Shown here one piece after another: positions 57,097 through 64,000 of a stretch of 64,000 nucleotides of DNA (positions are counted from its first letter, which is position 1; every line of letters begins with the position of its first letter). The notes under the pieces are model-generated. The model made no database searches. It was not told where the DNA came from and was given only the letters and a program-made list of their open reading frames with translations. The DNA comes from Pezicula radicicola (lineage: Eukaryota; Ascomycota; Leotiomycetes; Helotiales; Dermateaceae): contig PDUO01000002.1 of assembly GCA_003008705.1 (NCBI GenBank), positions 1,630,898 through 1,694,897 of the forward strand, read 5' to 3'. The position numbers were made by a program, and so were the translations under genes.

Positions 57097-58666
57097 TTAT
57101 TCATCATCCTCGGGTTGCTCGAATAGGAAATTGGCAGCGAGCTCTTCGTTCTTGTCACAAGCAAAGTAAGCTTGGATGGCTTGATCTCTTGGAAATCCGA
57201 GACGACATAACTGCAGAAATTAGTGGACATTCGTTACGTAGATATTTTACAGACTTACCCGCTCAATTGCCTCTCGCTCCTCCTCGGTCACGCTGATAGC
57301 CTGGGCTCCCGGAGGAAGTGGAGCATCATTGTCACCATCTTCGCTGAGGAGCTGCAAGAACTGATCCGGGTGCTGTCCGATCAATTGGGCCAACTGTGGA
57401 TTGCCAGCACCGACTTGTTGAAGAATTGGCTCAAGCATTTGGGGTTGTTGCTGAACCACTTGACGGAGCTGCTGAAACTGAGGGTTATTTCGTAAAAAGT
57501 CGAGATTGCCTAAACCACCAGCCGCTGCTGCAGCGCCAGCTCCAGCACCCCCAGGACCGAAAAGACCTCCGGCAGCACCTCGTGAGCCAGCTCCACGTCC
57601 ACCTTGACCAGCCTGAGCTGCAGCCTCAAAGAGATTTACTGGTTCATCACCACCTTCTCCTCCAGTAGCGGCAGGGGCAGGCGAAGCAGCAGCTTGGGGA
57701 ACACTGGCAGGTGCGGGGGCACGTTGTTCTTGTTGAAGATTCTCTGGGATACCCTGGAACTGGCGTTAGTATTTACATTAAGATTCGGAACAAAAATATT
57801 TACGGTAAGAAGATATTCGACGGCACGATCTGGGTTGTAGAATGCAGCACGCAGAGCAAGGTCAATTTGAGCTCTCTCAAATCCCATGCTCTCCAAGTTG
57901 GCGATCATAGCCTGACGTTCAGCACCCATAGTAATGGTGTTAGGGTCCAACGCAATGGGAGTCTCAGCGGCCGGGGCAGAAGCACCAGGTCCTGCTGGAG
58001 AAGGCGTCGCAGGAACGGCATTTGAAGTTGTACTTGAAGATTGGGTAGGTGCAGCCGGAGGAGCAGGAGTCGCGGTAGGAGCCTTAACCGGCGTCGAGGG
58101 AGGATTGGAGGAAGACGAGGCTGCTGCGGGGCTGGGTTTTGGCTATCATGAAAATCAGCAAATGCAACATACATAGTGGAACTGGCCGTCAAACCTTCTG
58201 GATCATGCAGACAATAAAACCCTTCTCCTCGATCTTGTACGACTCAACGGTGTTTGTATCCTGAAGGATCTTGCCTATAAGACAAGCGTATTAGTAAACC
58301 TGCATTCAGCGAAACCAGACTAATGCTGAGACTGCGGAAACCAGCTACACACCAGAGTAGATGAGCTTCTGCTGCGATGCCTCCCATCCTTTCTCTTTTG
58401 CGATCTTCTCCTTCACATCGGAAATCTATATATCATTGTCATCATTAGCTATGTCCAAGTTGGAAATGCGACGGCTGTGCGCAGTCGAGCGGAGGTAGGT
58501 CGAAGGGCATGGGATAAGGTGGGCAATGGGATCGTACCAGTTCTGTCGGCTCGGCCTCAATAACGAACTTGTTCTGCTTCAAGTCCTAAAGCGCAAAGCA
58601 AACATTAGCCATGCAGACTCCCACCGTGCGATGGTGGCGGGGGCCAACCTTGAACGTGAGCTTCAT
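57097..58666 (-). CDS. RAD23: UV excision repair / proteasome shuttle RAD23
   Basis: Rad23 binds Rad4/XPC in nucleotide excision repair and carries ubiquitinated proteins to the proteasome. Seven exons (58666-58649, 58585-58538, 58425-58353, 58274-58195, 58142-57804, 57753-57259, 57210-57097) give 388 residues. Domains: ubiquitin-like 1-73 ([26 protein letters not shown]), Ala/Pro linker, UBA1 about 147-186 ([20 protein letters not shown]), XPC-binding about 267-323 ([29 protein letters not shown]), UBA2 about 344-388 ([20 protein letters not shown], ending EQPEDDE). The first exon is only 18 nt (six codons), recognised from the invariant UBL start. The intron before GKILQD has two possible acceptors; TTATAG keeps the frame. 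Nothing is missing compared with yeast Rad23. Confidence 0.97.
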
Positions 58667-59404
58667 TTTGGACGAAGACAGCGACTGCTGCAAGAAAAGC
58701 TACAGGGTATGAAAGGTGTAACCGGAATGGAGTTCGGAATTGTGTGGTAGCAAGCACACAGGGTGGGTTGTAGATTGGAGTATTTGGGGGTGGAAAGACG
58801 TGGTGATGAGGGGAGCCACGCCGGAGAGCTGTAAGGCAAAGACAGACGCTAAATTAATTTAGCGCCATTTCAATCTGGTCTGCAACAGGCGCCAACGGAT
58901 TGCGAACTCCCTTCCACCTAATCGTTCGTTCGCCAGCCTGACTGTCATTTCCATCAGATTCCACTGTTCCTTGATGCCCTCTGCCGCTTACTAGAAAAAT
59001 TCCCTGACTGCATGCGACTAGACTTTTTCATTCTCCACTGGTAATGCTGGCTGTCTGCAGTCTTTCAACCAGCTTTCCTTTCCACTGTACAGCCAGCAGT
59101 ACGGTACTTGTACAACCCATGGCTCTGAAGCAAGGCTGTTCAGCCTCGTCGTCGCAAGTGCAGACAACATGAATCCTTCAAGACAAAACGGAAAAATCAC
59201 TGCGCATGCTGGAAGGGACATTTCAAGTTATTTGAGTTGGAATTTTAAATACGTTAAAAACACTAAGGTATATCTTCTATCAAAGCCTGCGCCACGCTAA
59301 TTTCATCATTGGTATCCCCAGCAGAAGCAAAGAAATTCGTTGGCGTCGAGCCATGTCTCCCAGTCAAGGGATCATTTCTAAGACTAAGCAAAGGTCTATA
59401 TTGC
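58667..59404. other. Intergenic region upstream of RAD23
   Basis: About 0.74 kb holding the RAD23 promoter and the 3' flank of the next minus-strand gene. No gene seen. Confidence 0.5.
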
Positions 59405-60850
59405 TCAAAATTCTCCAGCTTCACCTAGCTTGCCCAGTCCTGTTGACGTCTTCCTCCTCGACTCGTAGCTCGCTAAGCGAGGGCTGGGAGCGCTGCTCAA
59501 AACCCAGGATGGAAGTGGAGGCGTGATTGTTCTCTCAATCCCAGCCTCTTGTATCTGTCGGTCTTCTCGTTCCATCACACGTCGAATGCTATCCAAACTG
59601 TCGCTATGCGCCAGAGGACTAGCGGGAAAACTCCCACTTCTCATTCGGAGTGATTTGACGCTGGAACGACTCGAAAGCACTTGCCCGGCACTAGGTGCCG
59701 CCGTGATGATAGTGCCTGGTGTTGCAGCTGGAGGAGGTTCTGGTGAATCTGTTCTAAAGAGCGGATGGATGTGTGCCTCATGAATACTGGGGGTGGGGCT
59801 TTCTGTGCGGGTGTCTCTTCTTCGCTCTGCGAAACTTCCAGCTGGGCTGTAGCTCCGGCTCCTTGTACGAGACTTTGGTGGCTCCAGATCCAGTGGAAAT
59901 CCAGGAGATGGACTCCGGCTGGTTGTTGGGCTAGCTGGGATAGTTTCAAGAGGGAACGCAGTTCTTGGAGGAGTAGGCGATCCAGATTCCATGATAGCTT
60001 GTCTTGATTGGGAATCAACAGCCGATGTATCCCACGAGTCAAATCCATCATCGACTGAGACAACAGTATCCCGATAGCCCGAATCAAGAGAAGTCGGTCT
60101 ATGGGGCCCTTTCTGGCCGTTGGATACAAGACGCGTCTTGGAAGTAATCGGGCGCACAACTCCTGATAAGGAAGATCTGAAAGAAGAGAATGTATCTGAG
60201 CCGGCACGAGATCGCCCGCTTCCCGAGGAGGGTGATGACCTGGAGTCCAACGAGTGTGTCCCATGGTCTTCTGCGGTTTCGGGACGATTTTGAGAATTTG
60301 ACCTTGAGGATGCTTTCATTTCTGACGATATTGCAGTTGGCGTTTCGGGGTGGAAGAGTGAACGGTGCTGGAGACCTCTCTTCTGAAAGATGATGATGCA
60401 TATTATGAATAGTGCTTGCGATATCATGGATACGGCCCAGATGATGAATGCGCCTACAATAAGGCCTCTTGTGGACGACTGGACAGTTTTCGTCGGGAGG
60501 TCTTCGAGCCTGGCGAGCATCAAGCCCAAGAAGACTGCTGATGCGACAGCGAAAATAATACAAAAGATGGCGGCGAATCCGGCCAGGAGGTACGTGTGCT
60601 GTGGTCCACGGCCAATATCCTGGATATGAGCACCATTCCGATATCGAATCTGCCTGCCCAGCAGCAGTGATAAAAGTGCAACACCAGCCAGCCCTAGTCC
60701 TGATGCTACGATGGCTGGTGTCCTGGCGGCGAGAACTGAGTGCGCCTGAGAAAGTGTAACGGCAAATATGACATCTAGACTGAACAGAGTAGTGCCGCTT
60801 GCTACTGCCAATGTGCCTAGAACAACAGGCAATGCTTGAGAGACACTCAT
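59405..60850 (-). CDS. Four-helix membrane protein with long Ser/Pro-rich tail
   Basis: I do not recognise a named family, though the layout is common in filamentous fungi. The intronless frame encodes 481 residues. Four hydrophobic helices lie in the first about 165 residues: about 7-32 (LPVVLGTLAVASGTTLFSL), 44-66 (PAIVASGLGLAGVALLSLLL), 88-112 (LAGFAAIFCIIFAVASAVFL) and 131-156 (LIVGAFIIWAVSMISQALFI). The rest is a disordered Ser/Pro/Arg-rich cytosolic tail with many SP, TP and RSxS sites, likely phosphorylated, ending near LGKLGEAGEF. Membrane topology puts the tail inside if the N-terminus is inside. The ATG at 60850 precedes the first helix directly, which supports it. Confidence 0.8.
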   Translation of the reverse strand: MSVSQALPVVLGTLAVASGTTLFSLDVIFAVTLSQAHSVLAARTPAIVASGLGLAGVALLSLLLGRQIRYRNGAHIQDIGRGPQHTYLLAGFAAIFCIIFAVASAVFLGLMLARLEDLPTKTVQSSTRGLIVGAFIIWAVSMISQALFIICIIIFQKRGLQHRSLFHPETPTAISSEMKASSRSNSQNRPETAEDHGTHSLDSRSSPSSGSGRSRAGSDTFSSFRSSLSGVVRPITSKTRLVSNGQKGPHRPTSLDSGYRDTVVSVDDGFDSWDTSAVDSQSRQAIMESGSPTPPRTAFPLETIPASPTTSRSPSPGFPLDLEPPKSRTRSRSYSPAGSFAERRRDTRTESPTPSIHEAHIHPLFRTDSPEPPPAATPGTIITAAPSAGQVLSSRSSVKSLRMRSGSFPASPLAHSDSLDSIRRVMEREDRQIQEAGIERTITPPLPSWVLSSAPSPRLASYESRRKTSTGLGKLGEAGEF

Positions 60851-62666
60851 TTTATCTCTCTACTCAGATAAAAAGTGGCTAATCTAAAGAATTGCGCGCT
60901 TTCGAGTAGGACTGATCCAAAATGTGGCGGAAGAGGATTTAAACCCTCTGGTGTGATGTTGGTCTACGGGTGCCGACGTCTTTCTAGACCAAACAGACTG
61001 ATTGGGAGCAAACAATGCCTCGGTTGTTTAGTCAATATCCAGGACCGTCGACTGTTTGATGGGTAGTTTTGAGATCAAGGCTGAGTAGTGATTCTCCACG
61101 AGTTCGTCCCTTTGCGTTGTACAGTAGATGTCTTACAAGTGACACCTTGTGTCTTCGTTCCACTGCTGACCACAATAAAGCTTGGTCTATGGTCTCCAGA
61201 TCACCGACACAGTTTTTCGAGTATGTTACAACTTGGTATACTTGAGACACGATCGCTTGATGCCGTCGACATGGATATCGGAAAGCTGCAGAACCCAATG
61301 ACAGGGAGAATACAAGAACGCGTGGTGTTTGGAGATTGGGAAGCGAGGATGGCCTAAGTGGTTGTCGTAAAGTCGAAATGGTAACGAGAGTAAATGTTGA
61401 CTTCCAATGGCACAATTTCCCACACTGTATGTATGGCTTAGTACCTGGCCGGCTTTGAAGAGACCTAGTGGGTATGCAAGTGTATTATACCTCACTGAAT
61501 GGTCACTCAAGCAGTAGACCTGGCTGGGCCTACTGATCCACAGTGAAAGCGAGAGAAAGTAGCGACAGTGGAGTTGGCGAGGATGGAAAGATAGACGCGA
61601 TGAGGGGAAGTACGAAATATATGAAGTTGTTGTTCTTCCCGGGAGTGCGACGCGAATCCCTGCCTGCAGCCCGAAATCGACGCGGGGTCCGAAACCTTCT
61701 TAAGTTGGTGAGGTTATAACAATGAGGCCACAGGAGATTAGAGGCCGGAAGAAAAAGCCAATTGCAACTGCAGGTTGGCCCAAATGGTCCAATAGGTCGA
61801 GCCTGGAGGTCGGCGTTATGTACGGCACGCAGTTATTGACGGCAGGAGAATATATATAGCTCTACAGAGTAGCCACAGGTGGCAGCTGGTCGTATGGCAC
61901 AGGAAGAAAAAGTATGGTGCTTAGAATTGGAAGCGCGGGGTCAAGACCGTATAAAAAGATACGGCGAGAAATTGGAATGATAACTGGAACAGAAATGCCG
62001 AAAGGTGAAGCAGAACTGGAGGACGAGGTGATCCTCGAAGATATAGGGAGAAGAGGGATATCTGGGGACGGCGAAAGACTTTGTTGTGCGTCTGTGGGTT
62101 TGTTATTTGTTATGATTTCTAGGTTGTGATGTTATGGATTTCTTTTGTCGCCCTGGACCATGTAAATGCTGGGAGCTTCCCAAATTCCCCGAAGGCTCAG
62201 TCTCCCCGGCCCACTTGAAGGCCTGAAGGCCTGAAGGGAGCGAAGACAACATGGGAAGGCAACTGTTTTGAGTCTGTGCAGGGGACGCCAGCTCAGCTTG
62301 GCTTTGAGCTTAATGGCAATTGCAGGGTACGCAGGAACCAAAAACCTGCGATTGGTAGATTGGCCACGCGCAAATGACATGATTAATGAGAAAAAAAGTA
62401 GGGCAGAACCGCAGGAGACGATCCCGCGTCCGTACTATGATAGCGTGTCTGCAGCATCGTGCGAAACGGCGGCGGGTGTGTGCCTGTGGGGATTTTATTA
62501 CTATATCTTATTTTTATTTGGGGAGGCACGGAAGGACAAAAGTAGGTACCTGGTACCTAGGTATCGTGCTACAGTAGTAAGAACAGTAGTGGGAGCTAAA
62601 GTAGAAGGAAGCTACGAAAGTACAGTATCTACAGGCCTACAGCAGCGAGAACGCTACCGCCAGCAT

Positions 62667-62729
62667 ATTGCATTGCATTGCATTGGACAATGCGCAAGCT
62701 CTGCAAGCTCCGCAAGCTCAGCAAGCTCA
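62667..62729. repeat. Short tandem repeats (CATTG)n and (GCAAGCTCN)4
   Basis: About four units of CATTG (62667-62685) are followed closely by four 9-bp units GCAAGCTC plus one variable base (62694-62729). Confidence 0.9.
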
Positions 62730-63262
62730 CTCACTGCTCAGCCTGCTCGTCAGCCTGGTGTGGCCTCTTACGCCTTTTCCCCCCTTCCAGAAGGCAAGCA
62801 GGCTGAGGCGAATTGTCCGAGTCCCGGGCCTATCACTGCCGAACAAAGAAAAGGCGTGCGATGAAATTCTCATCGATGTTCTTCTGGACGCTCTAGAGGC
62901 TCCAGAGGCTCCCGAAGCCTCGATGGTACCTGCGTCGCGAATCAATATACCAAGATCTCAAGGCCTGTGAAACCCCTAAGGTGCAAAATTCTCTCTGATC
63001 ACACTGCTAACTTCGTAGCACTAAATCGACGATTACCTCAATTACCTCAATCACCTCGTCGCTGAATCGCTGCAATCTCATCCTTTGTGGGGGAGCGGAT
63101 ATTGGCCAAGGGCAAGGTCACAGATGCTGACCCTCTTCATCTCGTCAGCAGGGAAGACTCTTGCTGCAGTAGCTCGCTCGTGAATAATCAAGCGCTTGGA
63201 ACCTTGAATATCTTGAAATACTTTCCATCACAGTAACACAGCCAAGGTAGAGAATTCTATTC

Positions 63263-63304
63263 TGTGGGATACTGGGATACTGGGATACTGGGATACTGGG
63301 ACAC
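63263..63304. repeat. (GGGATACT)4-5 tandem repeat
   Basis: Four perfect and one imperfect 8-bp units of GGGATACT occur head to tail, ending in GGGACACT. Confidence 0.92.
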
Positions 63305-64000
63305 TACCGCTGAGCTATGGAACTGGATGCAGCAGTGCAGCAGTGCACCACTTACTCTACGGGCACGTTCCGGTGCCTCCTCGCAAGGCAGTTGTAGGTA
63401 CGAACGGTACTTCGTACGAACGCCAACTATACAGGATCAAGGTCCAAAGACTCCAAGAACGAACAACTGCAGCCCCAATTCTCACTCAGTGCCTGGGGAA
63501 TCCAGTATCATAAGAGAGGTAATATTGCTTGAAAAGCAAGGGAGAGTGGGATACTCAAAAGGTTCTTCCTTTCCCCTGCAGCCTCACGACCCGACCACGA
63601 TCATTCCGCAGCTTCCGACTCATCACAACCCTAGACTTGTCCAAACTCAGGGACCCAAAGTGTCCTTTCTCTTCTTCCCTAATAATGTCAACTTGTCAAC
63701 TTTGTTGCCCAGCGCAAACTCGATCCCTACAGTTCTGAATCGATTCCATACATATATGACGTTGCTCTCGGCATAATGCCCGAAGTAGGCGGATGTCCCA
63801 TTTTTTCTGCTGCAGAGTTGATGAAAAAGCAAATGGCACGTCATCTTATCTCACACAACTACACACTTCGCACTTGCACCACTATTTTTCCATCCGAATC
63901 TCATTCGTCTGATCGGTCCTGTCAAAAACAAAAACCCCTCCTCCTCTCAAATGCCCTGTGCGAAGGCGGAAAAAATCAGTTGCTCTGTCCTCGTCAACTC

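Larger units (their letters stand above)
60851..64000. other. 3.1-kb noncoding right edge
   Basis: I support no gene here. The larger frames (62268-62864 and 63264-63776, plus) begin at non-ATG codons and run through short tandem repeats, so I treat them as fortuitous. A gene may begin beyond the right edge. Repeats are listed separately. Confidence 0.5.

Noticed and set aside
59641..60264. 207-codon minus-strand frame
   Set aside because: Out-of-frame shadow of the four-helix membrane protein.
62268..62864. 198-codon plus-strand frame
   Set aside because: Starts at TTG, runs through short tandem repeats (giving a Ser/Ala run), and shows no domain or splice context.
63300..63330. tRNA 5'-half-like sequence on the minus strand (A-box-like TAGCTCAGCGG)
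   Set aside because: The D-stem does not close and an 8-bp tandem repeat replaces the anticodon region; no B-box or acceptor partner follows. At most a fragment.
63264..63776. 170-codon plus-strand frame
   Set aside because: Non-ATG start inside an 8-bp repeat; composition looks noncoding.

Overview
This window is nuclear DNA from a filamentous ascomycete fungus. The genes are single-copy eukaryotic loci with short introns (mostly 47-120 nt), GT-AG borders and CTRAY-type branch points. The proteins are of Pezizomycotina type: fungal beta-galactosidase, a berberine-bridge-type oxidase, a 2EXR protein and ARL3/ARFRP1. A Leotiomycete-like source is my guess from general resemblance; no marker in the window proves it. 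I support 23 protein genes on both strands and no convincing tRNA, rRNA, CRISPR array or intact transposon.

Layout. 1-9 kb: SNF8 (ESCRT-II), a frameshifted secreted SMP-30/gluconolactonase-like gene, an orphan coiled-coil gene, then FAF1 and HIS6 diverging from a 159-bp promoter. 9-15.2 kb: two same-strand orphan genes whose products share a roughly 115-residue repeat that I do not recognise. 17-25 kb: a soluble epoxide hydrolase, NHX1 and, divergently, a sucrose/alpha-glucoside transporter of the SUT type. 26-35.6 kb: an acidic orphan protein, a secreted FAD-dependent BBE-like oxidase, a 590-residue polytopic membrane protein diverging from ARL3, and a beta-class carbonic anhydrase. 37-42.7 kb: a secreted GH35 beta-galactosidase and, divergently, a LURP-one-related protein. 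43-50 kb: a Swi5 domain carried on a very long protein, a 2EXR protein, a minisatellite region and TIF6 (eIF6). 50.8-61 kb: a large proline/glutamine-rich nuclear-type protein, a 3.6-kb intergenic region with a stretch of about 297 nt lacking G on the + strand, RAD23, and a four-helix membrane protein. 61-64 kb: noncoding DNA with a cluster of short tandem repeats.

The genes are mostly unrelated housekeeping and carbohydrate or detoxification functions (ribosome assembly by FAF1 and TIF6, endosomal traffic by SNF8, NHX1 and ARL3, sugar use by GH35 and the SUT-like carrier, repair and ubiquitin by Swi5 and RAD23). I see no biosynthetic cluster. The least explained items are the paralogous repeat proteins at 9.97-15.1 kb, the G-free tract at 56.0-56.3 kb, the strand-skew inversions inside several genes, and a tight pair of hairpins ending in oligo-T at 12.84 kb. 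Exon limits were read by eye, checked for reading-frame consistency and by recall of the protein families; no search was run.
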